Below are positions 17,122 through 27,876 of a DNA stretch of 64,000 nt, piece by piece (positions within the stretch are counted from its first letter, which is position 1; the number at the start of each line of letters is the position of its first letter). The position numbers were made by a program, and so were the translations under genes. The DNA is taken from NCBI RefSeq assembly GCF_004358325.1, contig NZ_CP037940.1, positions 2,790,001 through 2,854,000 on the forward strand. Direction: 5' to 3'. The notes beneath the pieces were generated by a model that had not been told where the DNA came from, did not search any database, and saw only the letters and a program-made list of their open reading frames with translations. Origin of the DNA: Periweissella cryptocerci (lineage in GTDB: Bacteria > Bacillota > Bacilli > Lactobacillales > Lactobacillaceae).

Positions 17122-20100
17122 ATGACATTAACATTTATAACCGGGAGTGCGAGCCGCGATCACCAAGGGGCAATGCTCACCAAGGTCAACGAACAAGCAA
17201 CGACCACTCCGAATGAACAGCTTTTTTACCTCGTTCCAAACCACATTAAATTTGAATCTGAAGTTGAAATTCTGACCCGCTATGGAACACTTCGGCATCC
17301 GAACACAGAACTATTAGCGGAAAGCCAGTTACAAGTATTTTCGTTAACGCGGTTAGCGTGGTATTTTATGGCAAATACGCCGGCATATCGGACGAAACGC
17401 TTGAGTTCGGCGGGGCTCTTTATGCTAGTAAAGCGCGTCTTAGTCGAAAAAGTTGATACGCTAACAATTTTCCAACAGCTCGCACGCAAGCCCGGATTTA
17501 TTGACCAATTAGCACAACAAATTAGTGAATTAAGAATGTCCCAAATCACGGGAACCGAACTGCTACAGATTGCATCGATTGAGGCCAGTGATTACGAATT
17601 GAGCGCTAAACTGCACGATTTGGCGATAATTGCCGATGCCCTCCAAGGTGCACTCGGGGATGTGTTGTTAACGAGTGCGGACATGATGAACATCTTTAGT
17701 CAGTGGTTGCAACAGGCTGATTTAAGTACGGCGCACTTTTATTTTGAAGGTTTTTCAGCGTTTACCATTCAAGAGCGCGAAATCGTTGAAGTATTGATCA
17801 AAAAAGCCGATGTCACAATCGCAATGATTGCCGATGATCAGCCATTACAAGGAGCATTGTTTAACCGGCCTAAAAAAATCATGGCTGAATTAACCGATTG
17901 GGCTAAAATGCATGCAATTTCAGTGCGCACCGAAGTGGTTAATACGCCCCGACTCGGCATGCAACCTGGCTTGTTAGCGTTAGAAAAATTTTGGCTTGAA
18001 TTACAACAAACCGGGCGCGTAACGAAGCAACCGGAATTAGCGGCTACTGACAATTTAAAACCGATACAAATTTATCGGGCCGATTCACGCCAAACCGAGC
18101 TTGAACAAGTTGCACGCATGATTCGGCAGTGGGTTGCGGTGCGGCCTGATTTTCGTTACCGCGATGTTTTGGTGATTGCGCGCGATTTGACGCAGTATGC
18201 CACAATGATTGCGCCAACCTTTAACCGCTATCAAATCCCGATTTTTACGGATTTAGACTATGCCATGAAGAGTCACCCCTTAGTGGAATTCATCGGGGCA
18301 CTGTTTACATTACAAGATTCGTACGCGTACCAACCGCTGATGCGGCTATTAAAAACTGAATTATTAGTACCAACTGACATGACGGCGCCTGAATTTCGGG
18401 ATGCTTTGGATGTGACGGAAAACTATATTTTAGCGAATAATCCACGCCGCGATGATTGGGAAAGTACTAAAGCTTGGGTAGCACACGGTTCATTTGGTTC
18501 AGAGGATGATTGGGAACCCACACCCACTGAAGCAAAACGCAATACACAGATTAACCAAATTAGACATTTGACAGTGACGGCGCTAACTAAATTTCGGGAT
18601 GTGATGCAAGCGGTAAAAAATGGTCGCGAGGCAGCGAGTGCGCTGTATCACTGGTTAGATGATTTTGGTGTGATTGTTACTTTACAAAAATGGCGTAATC
18701 AAAAACTTGAGCAAGGTGAGATAACTGCAGCCGGGCAACCGGAAGAAGTCTGGCAAATGCTCACGAGCACGCTCGACGAATACGTTAATTTATGGGGTGA
18801 CCAACCATTTTCTAGCGATGACTTCCTAGAAATTCTGTTAGCGGGGTTCAGTGGGGCGAAATTCTCAGGGATTCCCTCAACAATCGATAAGGTTCAAATT
18901 TCTGAAGCCGGGATTGTCCAAATGAATCACTACAAAGCAGTAATTATGATTGGTGGTACCCGTCAAAATTTGCCAGCCCAAATTCAAACCCACGCGCTGT
19001 TGAGCGATGCGGACCGCGAAAAATTAACCCCGATGTTAGCTGATTTTGAAGTGCCACGGTACTTACGGGATACTAGTCGCGAGCAAATGGCAGCAGAACC
19101 CTTACTTGCCTATTTGAGTTGGTTACACGCTAGTCAGGCAGTCGTGCTGACTTTTCCAAGTAAAGATACGAGTGACAAACCACAGTTGATGTCGCCATAC
19201 TACGCACAAATTCAACAAGCGTTCAATTTACCAATCGGTCAGTGGACTGCGAGTCCGTTAAAACCAACTACTGATGAACAGTTATGGCAATATATTGGAA
19301 CACCACGCTCAGCGGTTAGCTATGTTGCTGAATTAGCACGTGAACTAACCACCCAGCAACAGCCATTTGCGCCCGGCTGGAATGCGTTATATCGGTACCT
19401 ACTGGAAAAAGAACCAATTATGCAAAGTGTGATGACCGCATTAAATTATCACAATCAAGCAGTGCAACTGCGGCCAGAATTTGTGAATGCGTTATTTGGT
19501 CAGGAATTGCATACTTCAATTTCACAATTAGAGGCGTATAACAATAATCCATACGAGTATTTTTTACGGTATGGGTTACGCCTTCAAGAACGCCAAGTCT
19601 TTGAACTTAGTCCGGCTGATACGGGTCAGTTTTTCCATAGTGTGTTGGATTTAATTATGAAGCGGCTAATTGCAGAAGATCAGACACCTGGCCAATTATC
19701 AAAGCAAGCAGCAACGGCATTGGTTAACGAGTTAAGTGGGCTCGTCCTAATGGATCCCACGTTCAAAATTTTGCAAAGTTCACCACGGTTACAGTATATT
19801 CAACGGCAATTAGTCAATACGCTCCAAACGACGTTCAGTGGCATTGTTAGTGCCAGTCGCGCTAACAATAGTGTGCCATTTGCAACTGAAGTGCAATTTG
19901 GGCGAATTAACTCAACGAAAGGTTGGCAACCGCTAGTATATGATTTAGGTCAAGGCCGTAAACTCGATATTCGGGGAAAAATCGATCGCGTGGATGTTGA
20001 TCAAGTCGGCGAGAAATTGTTTGTCTCGGTGGTCGATTATAAGTCCGGTGATAAAAAATTCGATTACCGGGATGCCTATCATGGGATGGCGTTGCAACTG

Positions 20101-20688
20101 CTGACATACTTGCAGGCGCTCCAACTAAATGCGCACCAGTTTGCCAAACCAATTGAAATTGGTGGTGCCGTGTTTGCGCATATTTATAATCCCAAAACGA
20201 AGTTAAAAGACTTAAGTAGTAAACAATGGTTGCCAGATGTGCTCGATGCAGCGGGACTTGAAGTCGCCACCAAAGCTCAGCAGGAAGCGTTTCAATATCA
20301 TGGTTTATTAGTTGAAAATCCAGATTTCTTAAGTAGTTTGGATGATGGACTTGAAGAAAACGGCGCAGCTAAACATTTTGGCTTCAAAATAAAAGCCAAC
20401 GGTGACTTTAGTAAAACCGGTGATTTGATTGCAGAAAGTGATCTAGAACTATTGTTAGAACATAACCAAGCAATCTTAATTGCAACGGGTGCCAATATTT
20501 TAGCTGGGGAATTTCCAATCTTTCCAGCTAAATGGTCCGATCAAAAAACGGCGCTCCAGTATTCACCGTTCAAACCAGTGATGAGTTTTGATGCGCTAAT
20601 TGATAATAAATATCACTTGATTGAAAGCCTATCAAGCAAAGAAATCTTGGCGCTACTACAAGCTGAAAAGGAGGGGAACAATGCCTAA
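17122..20688 (+). CDS. rexB: ATP-dependent helicase/nuclease subunit B
   Basis: Subunit of the RexAB (AddAB-like) enzyme that resects double-strand ends to Chi and feeds recombination. Of 1188 residues, the N-terminus carries a degenerate Walker-like TGSASRDHQGAM, so ATPase activity is unlikely. The C-terminal RecB-type nuclease is present: GQFFHSVLDLIM, DIRGKIDRVDV, VVDYKSGDKKF and GMALQLLTYL. The protein contains no cysteine; where AddB has an iron-sulfur Cys the motif reads YNNNPYEYFLRYGL, as expected for the RexB branch. GGGGGA precedes the ATG. It overlaps rexA by 8 bp. Confidence 0.93.
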   Translation: MTLTFITGSASRDHQGAMLTKVNEQATTTPNEQLFYLVPNHIKFESEVEILTRYGTLRHPNTELLAESQLQVFSLTRLAWYFMANTPAYRTKRLSSAGLFMLVKRVLVEKVDTLTIFQQLARKPGFIDQLAQQISELRMSQITGTELLQIASIEASDYELSAKLHDLAIIADALQGALGDVLLTSADMMNIFSQWLQQADLSTAHFYFEGFSAFTIQEREIVEVLIKKADVTIAMIADDQPLQGALFNRPKKIMAELTDWAKMHAISVRTEVVNTPRLGMQPGLLALEKFWLELQQTGRVTKQPELAATDNLKPIQIYRADSRQTELEQVARMIRQWVAVRPDFRYRDVLVIARDLTQYATMIAPTFNRYQIPIFTDLDYAMKSHPLVEFIGALFTLQDSYAYQPLMRLLKTELLVPTDMTAPEFRDALDVTENYILANNPRRDDWESTKAWVAHGSFGSEDDWEPTPTEAKRNTQINQIRHLTVTALTKFRDVMQAVKNGREAASALYHWLDDFGVIVTLQKWRNQKLEQGEITAAGQPEEVWQMLTSTLDEYVNLWGDQPFSSDDFLEILLAGFSGAKFSGIPSTIDKVQISEAGIVQMNHYKAVIMIGGTRQNLPAQIQTHALLSDADREKLTPMLADFEVPRYLRDTSREQMAAEPLLAYLSWLHASQAVVLTFPSKDTSDKPQLMSPYYAQIQQAFNLPIGQWTASPLKPTTDEQLWQYIGTPRSAVSYVAELARELTTQQQPFAPGWNALYRYLLEKEPIMQSVMTALNYHNQAVQLRPEFVNALFGQELHTSISQLEAYNNNPYEYFLRYGLRLQERQVFELSPADTGQFFHSVLDLIMKRLIAEDQTPGQLSKQAATALVNELSGLVLMDPTFKILQSSPRLQYIQRQLVNTLQTTFSGIVSASRANNSVPFATEVQFGRINSTKGWQPLVYDLGQGRKLDIRGKIDRVDVDQVGEKLFVSVVDYKSGDKKFDYRDAYHGMALQLLTYLQALQLNAHQFAKPIEIGGAVFAHIYNPKTKLKDLSSKQWLPDVLDAAGLEVATKAQQEAFQYHGLLVENPDFLSSLDDGLEENGAAKHFGFKIKANGDFSKTGDLIAESDLELLLEHNQAILIATGANILAGEFPIFPAKWSDQKTALQYSPFKPVMSFDALIDNKYHLIESLSSKEILALLQAEKEGNNA

Positions 20689-23600
20689 ATTTACGCCCAA
20701 TCAGCAACGCGCGGTCGTTGAAAGTGGCCATAATATATTAGTCTCTGCTTCCGCAGGATCCGGGAAAACGACAGTCTTAGTTGCCCGGGTGATTGAAAAA
20801 ATATTATCGCCAACTGACCCAGTCAGCGTGGATCAATTATTGATTGTTACGTTCACGGAAGCTGCCGCCAGAGAAATGCGCGACCGGATTGAAGTCGCAT
20901 TGAAGGATGCGATCCAAAAACCGGAAAACGCCGCTAGATTAACTTATTTACAACAGCAATTAATATTATTGCCTAATGCAAACATTTCGACATTGCATGC
21001 ATTTGCACTCCGATTAATTGAAAACTACTACCATGTAATTGACTTGGACCCACAGTTTCGTTTGCTTGCTGATACTGCCGAAGTCGAATTGATGCAACAA
21101 GACGTCTTGGAAATCGTGTTTAATGATTTATATGAAACTGATGATCAATTCGGTGATTTGGTCGAAACACTCTCAACTGACCGTAACGATAACGGTATGC
21201 AACAGGCAGTGTTGGAATTGTATGATTTTGCCAACGCACGCCCTGATTTTGACGGTTGGTTAGATACGCTTGCCCAGCATTACGCACTCGCAGATGGGCA
21301 TTTTGTTGCTAGTGATTTTTATAAATCAAAGCTTCAGCCGGAACTAAAAAGCACACTTGCACGGTCGGTTGAACAATACAACAACGCCATCTTGGAATTA
21401 CAAGTTTTTGATGATGATAAAAATATTGCCAAACGCCTTGCCCAATTCCAAGAGGAAGCGACATTACTCAATGCCGTTACTGGTCAATTGCTGACAGGCG
21501 AATGGGATGAAATTCGGCAAACCATCGCCAACTTTGCTTGGCCAACTATTCAAGGTCGCGCCGGTAAAGACATGGATCCAGACGCCAAAGACGCTTTAAC
21601 GCTATCCAAAAATATTCGCGATAATGTGAAAACGGAAATGACGAAATTGCGTGATGATTTTTTCTTGCTGGATGAAAACAGTTTGCTCCAAGTTTTGGCT
21701 AAGACTGGCGACGCGGTTGCTGAATTAGTGAAAGTTGTCAAAGCGTTTACCGCGGCATTTAATGCGACTAAACGTAAAAAACAAGTCTTGGACTTTAGTG
21801 ACTTGGAACATTTTGCATTAGAAATTTTGAGTGATAATGTGACTGCACAAACCTTACAGGCACGGTTCCGCGAAGTAATGGTCGATGAATATCAAGACAT
21901 TAACCCATTGCAAGAAACGGTCTTGAGTGCCTTGAGTAACGGGCACAACATGTTTATGGTGGGGGATGTTAAGCAATCAATTTACGGCTTTCGTCTGGCT
22001 GATCCAAGTTTGTTTACGGCTAAGTACGAAAAGTTTGGTGAATCTGATAATCAAGACGGTCAGCGAATCGTGTTGGCGGAAAATTTCCGGTCCCAAGCCA
22101 ATGTCACGAACTTTACCAATTTAATTTTTACGCAATTAATGGATAAACAACTTGGTGATTTGAGTTATGACGGACCCGCAAAGTTAGTCGCTGGTGCCAC
22201 CGATTATCCAAGTGAATTACCACAGACCGCTACGATGATGGTTTACCTCGAAGAAGCGGGTGATGAAGTAACTGATACAGCGCAAGTTGTACCAGACAAA
22301 ATGACAGGACAACTATTAATTGTCGCCCAACAAATCCAGCAGTTAATTACTGCCGGTGAAGTCTATGATCGTAAAGCCCAAGCAATGCGTCCAGTTCAGT
22401 GGTCAGATATTGCGATTTTGGAATCAACGCGTAAAGCTAATTTGAAATTGTTAGATATCTTTAAGCAAGAAAATATCCCAGTGGCAATTAACGATGCGGA
22501 CAATTATTTCCAAACGACGGAAATTAATGTCATGCTGAGCTTATTGCAGGTGATTGATAATCCGTACCAAGACATTCCGTTGGTGGCAACGTTGCGCTCA
22601 CCAATTGTTGGTCTAGATGAAAACGGCCTAGCTTTGATTCGAGCCGTGAAAAAAAGCGGTAATTTTTATGAGGCGCTCCAATTATTTTTAGAAAAATTTG
22701 CGGATGCTGGTTCTGAAATTGAAGCGATGAGTGGGACTTTCGGCCGGCAAGTAAATGAGCAGTTGACCAAATTTATGACGCAGCTTGCTACTTGGCGTGA
22801 AGCTGCACAGCAAAACAAACTCGTTGAATTGATTTGGCGGGTCTATGAGGATACCGGTTACCTCGAGTATGTTGGTGGTATGCCAGCTGGACTACAACGG
22901 CAAGCTAATCTGCATGCACTTTATGAACGTGCCCAAAGCTTTGAGCAGAGCAGTTATATTGGTTTGTTCCGCTTCATCAGTTACGTTGAACAATTACGTA
23001 AAAATGATAAGGATTTAGCCGTTGCTTCAGCCGAAGTAACGGAAAATGCAGTGCAGGTAATGACAATTCACGGTTCAAAAGGACTGGAATTCCCAATCGT
23101 ATTCTTATTAGATGCCACGCACAAATTCAACGAAATGGATTTACGGCAAAATTTGATAATTGACGCGGACGAAGGGGTTGCCATGACGTACATGGAACCA
23201 ACGACACGCTTGCTTATGGATACCCCACAACAAGCCTTGATTCGCTTAAAACAAAAACGCCGAATCTGGGCGGAACAAATGCGGGTCTTATACGTCGCGT
23301 TAACACGGGCGGAACAACAACTTTATATTGTTGGGGCCTATGATTCAGCGCAACAAGTCAAAGACCGCTGGTTACAAGGCGACTTAACGCCAGATTTAGT
23401 TCTACCAGAATATGTCCGGCTGAAAGCCAATAATTTCATGGACTGGCTCGGAATGGGCATCGTGCGGCATCCTAATTTCCCAACGATTTTTGATGAGGTC
23501 ACACCAAACCGCAAATTAGTAGCCAATCCTAGTGAAATGCAAGTTGAGTTTTTTGATGGTACCAAGGTACAAGCGTTACATGTTGCTGGCGGCATGAATC

Positions 23601-24421
23601 CACTGGGCGCTGAAAATTCGGTTGAACCGGAACAACACGCGGCGGTGTCCGCTGACTTTGAACAAATGCGTCAGATCTTGGAGTATCAATATAATCACGT
23701 TGCGGCAACGCAAACGACCGCTTATCAAAGTGTCAGTGAAGTTAAACGGCTTTTCGATGATCCTGACGTTTTACAAGCACCACAATTAGTTTTAGATGGA
23801 GCGGGGCAATCAGAGGGTAATCGTTTAGTGGCCGACAATGATTTTGCCCAACCTGAATTTATTGCGCAGGGTGAAAACCGGCCATCGGCAACTGCGGTTG
23901 GTTCAGCGACTCACTTAGTTTTGCAACAGCTTGATTTGACCAAACCGATTACACGGGCAGTGATTGAGGCGGAGATTGACCGTTTGGTGCAACAACAGAT
24001 TATTACCAATGATATCGGGACGTTAATTCGTGTAGATACGCTTTTGACCCTGTTTACAAGTAGTTTTGGCAAGCAGTTACAAGCAAATGCTGCCACAGTT
24101 AAACGGGAACAGCCATTTAGTTTGTTGATGCATGCCCGGGATATTTATCAGAATTATTCTGGTGGCGATGAACGGATTTTAATTCACGGGATTATGGATG
24201 GCTACTTTACGACGCCAGATCAGCAGGTAGTTTTATTCGATTATAAAACTGATTATATCCGGCCAAATAATAAAGTCGGCGGGCAAGCTGAATTACTTGC
24301 GCGTTATCAAGGGCAACTACGGCTATACGCCAAAGCCCTAGCCGCAATGCAATCACTGCCAGTGAGTCACGTTGTCTTGTATTCACTAAGTTTGGGCGAA
24401 GCAATCGAATTAAAAATTTAA
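20681..24421 (+). CDS. rexA: ATP-dependent helicase/nuclease subunit A
   Basis: UvrD-like helicase with a C-terminal RecB nuclease domain, 1246 residues. Helicase motifs: SASAGSGKTT (Walker A, residues 22-31), TFTEAAAREM (Ia), VDEYQDINPLQ (II), GDVKQSIYGFR (III), AENFRS (IV), TIHGSKGLEFPIVF (V) and RVLYVALTRAEQQL (VI). Nuclease residues are in HGIMDGYF and LFDYKTDYI. The ATG at 20681 is chosen for its AAGGAGGGG ribosome-binding site and overlap with the rexB stop; a longer open frame from 20621 lies inside rexB. Confidence 0.95.
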   Translation: MPKFTPNQQRAVVESGHNILVSASAGSGKTTVLVARVIEKILSPTDPVSVDQLLIVTFTEAAAREMRDRIEVALKDAIQKPENAARLTYLQQQLILLPNANISTLHAFALRLIENYYHVIDLDPQFRLLADTAEVELMQQDVLEIVFNDLYETDDQFGDLVETLSTDRNDNGMQQAVLELYDFANARPDFDGWLDTLAQHYALADGHFVASDFYKSKLQPELKSTLARSVEQYNNAILELQVFDDDKNIAKRLAQFQEEATLLNAVTGQLLTGEWDEIRQTIANFAWPTIQGRAGKDMDPDAKDALTLSKNIRDNVKTEMTKLRDDFFLLDENSLLQVLAKTGDAVAELVKVVKAFTAAFNATKRKKQVLDFSDLEHFALEILSDNVTAQTLQARFREVMVDEYQDINPLQETVLSALSNGHNMFMVGDVKQSIYGFRLADPSLFTAKYEKFGESDNQDGQRIVLAENFRSQANVTNFTNLIFTQLMDKQLGDLSYDGPAKLVAGATDYPSELPQTATMMVYLEEAGDEVTDTAQVVPDKMTGQLLIVAQQIQQLITAGEVYDRKAQAMRPVQWSDIAILESTRKANLKLLDIFKQENIPVAINDADNYFQTTEINVMLSLLQVIDNPYQDIPLVATLRSPIVGLDENGLALIRAVKKSGNFYEALQLFLEKFADAGSEIEAMSGTFGRQVNEQLTKFMTQLATWREAAQQNKLVELIWRVYEDTGYLEYVGGMPAGLQRQANLHALYERAQSFEQSSYIGLFRFISYVEQLRKNDKDLAVASAEVTENAVQVMTIHGSKGLEFPIVFLLDATHKFNEMDLRQNLIIDADEGVAMTYMEPTTRLLMDTPQQALIRLKQKRRIWAEQMRVLYVALTRAEQQLYIVGAYDSAQQVKDRWLQGDLTPDLVLPEYVRLKANNFMDWLGMGIVRHPNFPTIFDEVTPNRKLVANPSEMQVEFFDGTKVQALHVAGGMNPLGAENSVEPEQHAAVSADFEQMRQILEYQYNHVAATQTTAYQSVSEVKRLFDDPDVLQAPQLVLDGAGQSEGNRLVADNDFAQPEFIAQGENRPSATAVGSATHLVLQQLDLTKPITRAVIEAEIDRLVQQQIITNDIGTLIRVDTLLTLFTSSFGKQLQANAATVKREQPFSLLMHARDIYQNYSGGDERILIHGIMDGYFTTPDQQVVLFDYKTDYIRPNNKVGGQAELLARYQGQLRLYAKALAAMQSLPVSHVVLYSLSLGEAIELKI

Positions 24422-24498
24422 GGCGTTATGATTGCATCTGCCCAACAATGGTCCTAAGATATAAATGTATTGCATTGTTCTACCGAAAAAATTTGGTA

Positions 24499-24514
24499 CT
24501 GGAAACGGTTGCAG
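24499..24514 (+). promoter_or_regulatory. cre-like site upstream of L-ldh
   Basis: CTGGAAACGGTTGCAG has the TGNAARCGNWWWCA core with one mismatch and lies ~110 bp before the ldh start. CcpA activation of ldh is common in lactic acid bacteria; here it is inferred from sequence only. Confidence 0.5.
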
Positions 24515-24568
24515 TTGTAAAAATTGCGAATATCGCTAGATTATTAGGCGAAACAATGATATAAATAA

Positions 24569-25579
<1,011 letters not shown>

Positions 25580-25588
25580 TATATAATC

Positions 25589-25626
25589 AAAAATGCCCAT
25601 CTCATACGTGAGGTGAGCATTTTTTT
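25589..25626 (+). terminator. Terminator after ldh
   Basis: AAAATGC-C-CATCTCA pairs with TGAGGTGAGCATTTT around TACG, followed by T residues. Confidence 0.8.
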
Positions 25627-25677
25627 CATACATAATGGCTCTATCCTGATGTAGGATTGAATAAAATTTGCCACTGC

Positions 25678-25877
25678 GTGCCAGTAAATTACTTGGCGCA
25701 CCGCGCTGGAAGCAACCTCCCAAGCCAAAATGCGGTCTTGTGAGGTTCGGATAAGCTGGGAGTCTAAGGAATAAATCCCTAAGACTCCTCATCTCATCCT
25801 CAGCGGCGACATGTGTTGCACACATATCACCCCAGTCGCGGTGTAAAGGCTGCGCCCACCAAGCAATTTACCGGCAC
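25678..25877 (-). ncRNA. Structured RNA candidate, copy A (200 nt)
   Basis: Recurring folded element of unknown family. The ends form a 19-bp helix P1 (minus strand GTGCCGGTAAATTGCTTGG against 25678-25696) that is complete only on the minus strand, where two A-C clashes become G-U pairs. Inside are P2 (25699-25709 with 25832-25843), hairpin H1 (25805-25831), hairpin H2 (25759-25788) on a stem P4, and a small hairpin P5. A possible pseudoknot joins GCAGCC before P2 to GGTTGC after P5. Copies B and C keep the same helices through paired substitutions. It lies just after the ldh terminator, antisense to ldh. A miniature transposon with long terminal repeats is the main alternative. Confidence 0.6.
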
Positions 25878-26056
25878 TCCGTTAGTTAGTAATAATACTC
25901 AAACTAGCGAAAAACGATTACCAACCACAGATTGCAGATTCACTCAAATCAGTTATAACCGATTTAGTGATGTACTTACACAAAAGTATAGAACTGATAA
26001 TCCAACGTTAGAATAAATTAAGCCTAAATAACCAAAGGCCTAAGTTTCTTCCACTC

Positions 26057-26475
26057 TTGAAAAATGTGCAACAGCTTTCGGTGGGGGCCGTCACCGCAAG
26101 TAAGAGAACTAGTTCAAGCGCGCGACCAAATGTTCACCTGACAGTACCGAAAAAATTACGCGGTTCTTACTATCAATTTAACAAAACTAAAAGTTTCCCA
26201 AAAGGATACTACGTGGCACGGACCTTTAATAAAACGGGATTAATCAAGCGACAGTGATGTTAAATGGCCAAGCCAAAGGGAATCTATTTCGGCTAGGTCA
26301 TTTTAATAGTGGTAATAGTTTACCAATCAAAAATAATTCTGAAGATGTCATTAGAATCCACAAAGTAAAGTACAAGGGAAAATGGATCAAGGCGATTAGT
26401 ATCCGAAATCAATATAAAAAAACTGCCAATATTTTAATAAGAAAATCAAGCAAAAGCGCACAACGACAAGTGTAA
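26057..26475 (+). pseudogene. Frameshifted remnant of a small secreted-type protein
   Basis: Two overlapping short frames (26057-26257 and 26254-26475) read as one broken domain. The first gives PKKLRGSYYQFNKTKSFPKG, the second VIRIHKVKYKGKWIKAISIRN and ANILIRKS. The LRGxWY-like start and GKW ending recall a domain common in small exported Lactobacillus proteins. The shift in frame, lack of ribosome-binding sites and position between RNA copies A and B suggest decay. A signal-peptide part is not recognisable upstream. The family match is from memory of the pattern only. Confidence 0.35.
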
Positions 26476-26710
26476 ACTATAAGTTAAATTGGAGTGATAA
26501 AAAAAGGTCAAATAAATCCAATTTATGCATTATCCAATTAAAATTAAGTAAATTAGTAGACAAAAACAGTTACAATGTGAAGTAAGTTTGAAGATTGAGT
26601 GATACCTTATGCTAAAATTTGCATAATTACTAGCAAATAAGATAGAATTAGAGATATCGAAGAATACTATAACAATGCGTACGTTGAAGTTTTTCGATGC
26701 GAAAGTTTTA

Positions 26711-26749
26711 AAAAGCACATTTACCCATGAGCAAGGTAAGTGTGCTTTT
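26711..26749. terminator. Bidirectional terminator-like hairpin
   Basis: AAAAGCACATTTACC pairs with GGTAAGTGTGCTTTT (one T-G pair), with T residues at both ends. On the minus strand it lies ~95 bp beyond the 3' end of RNA copy B and could end that transcript. Confidence 0.65.
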
Positions 26750-26843
26750 TTGTTGTGTCTAACAAGTTTCATGCGGATTATTTCGGTTCTATTCCGTCTG
26801 ACGTGGAATTTATAAAATGTGATGAGATGTATGATGCCACTGC

Positions 26844-27046
26844 GTGCCAGAAAATCACATTGTGCACCGAGATGGAAGCACATGCCCAAGCCAAAGGGCG
26901 GTCTTTGGCAATTCGGGATAGCTGGCAGTCTAATGGCTAAAGCCAAAAGACTGCTCATCTACCCTCAGCGACAAACCCGACACGTGGTGTCAGGTTCGTC
27001 CCATTTCGGTGTAAAGCCTGCCGGCCACAAAGTGATTTTCAGTCAC
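26844..27046 (-). ncRNA. Structured RNA candidate, copy B (203 nt)
   Basis: Most diverged of the three copies, same direction as copy A. P1 is 21 bp with three mismatches (26844-26864 with 27026-27046). H1 is lengthened to a perfect 14-bp stem (GACGAACCTGACAC / GTGTCGGGTTTGTC on the minus strand). H2 reads GCAGTCT..AGACTGC where A and C have GGAGTCT..AGACTCC. P2 has ATGG/CCAT where A and C have CTGG/CCAG. The conserved loops TTTACACCG, CGCTGAGG and the 3' flank GCAGTGGC are kept. It is transcribed, if at all, away from copy C, 72 bp apart. The pseudoknot proposed for A and C is not evident here. Confidence 0.55.
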
Positions 27047-27118
27047 TCAGTTGGTTTTCAATGATTTTCAGCGAACAGCGACTTTTTGCTAGTCTGAAAA
27101 TTATTACTAACTAACGGA

Positions 27119-27318
27119 GTGCCGGCGAATTGCTTGGTGGGCGCAGCCTTTACACCGCGACTGGGGGAATATGTGTGAATCACATATTTCCGCTGAGGAT
27201 AAGATGAGGAGTCTAAGGAATTTATTCCTTAGACTCCCAGCTTGTCCGAACCGACCAAGACCGAACTTTGGCTTGGGAGGCTGCTTCCAGCGTGGTGCGC
27301 CAAGTAATTTGCTGGCAC
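27119..27318 (+). ncRNA. Structured RNA candidate, copy C (200 nt)
   Basis: Inverted relative to copy A and the best-paired copy. P1: 27119-27137 with 27300-27318 (19 bp, G-U allowed). P2: 27153-27164 with 27287-27297. H1: 27165-27191, 11 bp. P4: GGATAAG (27197-27203) with CTTGTCC (27241-27247), capped by H2, a perfect 13-bp hairpin (27208-27237). P5: 27255-27276. GCAGCC and GGCTGC can form the pseudoknot. Similarity to copy A extends into both flanks (about 27085-27343), including a possible weak promoter just upstream (TTGCTA 27086-27091, TAACTA 27108-27113). It lies downstream of greA in antisense. Confidence 0.6.
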
Positions 27319-27351
27319 GTAGTGGCCAAGTTTATTCAATTCCAACAACAA

Positions 27352-27387
27352 AAAAGCGTAAACCAAATCATACTGGTTTACGCTTTT
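27352..27387. terminator. Bidirectional terminator at the greA end
   Basis: AAAAGCGTAAACC pairs with GGTTTACGCTTTT around a 10-nt loop. It can end greA on the minus strand and RNA copy C on the plus strand. Confidence 0.8.
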
Positions 27388-27390
27388 GCA

Positions 27391-27876
27391 TTAGTTGTTT
27401 TCAACTTTAATGATTTCAACGTCCATTGAGCCACCGTTTGGCAATGGAACGGCAATCTTTTCGCCAACTTTGTGACCGTTAAGGGCCGCTGCGATTGGTG
27501 ATTCATTTGAAATTTTACCGCTCAAAGGATCAGCTTCAACGGCACCGACAATTGCGTATGTTTCAGGTTCTTCGTCGGGTAATTCCTTAAAAGTAACAGT
27601 TTTACCGATAGCAACTTCGTCAGCCGCAATTGCATCTGAATCGATAATTACTGAGTATTGGAGCATGTTTTGCAAAGTCTTGATGCGTCCTTCAACGAAG
27701 GCTTGTTCGTCCTTTGCTGATTGGTATTCTGAGTTTTCAGAAAGGTCACCAAAAGAGCGGGCGATTTGGATACGCTTGGTAATTTCACCACGCGTTACCA
27801 TAATCATATCGTTTAATTCTGCTTCAAGTTTTTCCTTACCATCTTGGGTCATAGGAAATTGTTTGTCTTCAGCCAT
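27391..27876 (-). CDS. greA: Transcription elongation factor GreA
   Basis: Rescues backtracked RNA polymerase by stimulating cleavage of the nascent RNA. 161 residues: N-terminal coiled coil (about 10-80) with the acidic tip Asp44 and Glu47 in GDLSENSEY that reach the polymerase active site, then the FKBP-like C-terminal domain ([21 protein letters not shown]). AAAGGACGTG precedes the ATG on the minus strand. It is monocistronic and faces ldh across the RNA-bearing interval. Confidence 0.95.
   Translation of the reverse strand: MAEDKQFPMTQDGKEKLEAELNDMIMVTRGEITKRIQIARSFGDLSENSEYQSAKDEQAFVEGRIKTLQNMLQYSVIIDSDAIAADEVAIGKTVTFKELPDEEPETYAIVGAVEADPLSGKISNESPIAAALNGHKVGEKIAVPLPNGGSMDVEIIKVENN

Noticed and set aside
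25813..26016. 67-codon frame (MLHTYHPSRG..) starting in RNA copy A
   Set aside because: Its first third is the antisense of the folded element; no ribosome-binding site or family.
26844..27318. 6S RNA, T-box or RNase P RNA as identity of the repeated RNA
   Set aside because: The fold is branched with a probable pseudoknot, unlike the 6S rod; no T-box antiterminator sequence and no RNase P core motifs are present.
26819..27410. Frames of 79-81 codons across RNA copies B and C
   Set aside because: Similar peptide patterns come from the repeated RNA sequence read in one frame; stops and starts are not conserved between copies, whereas base pairing is.
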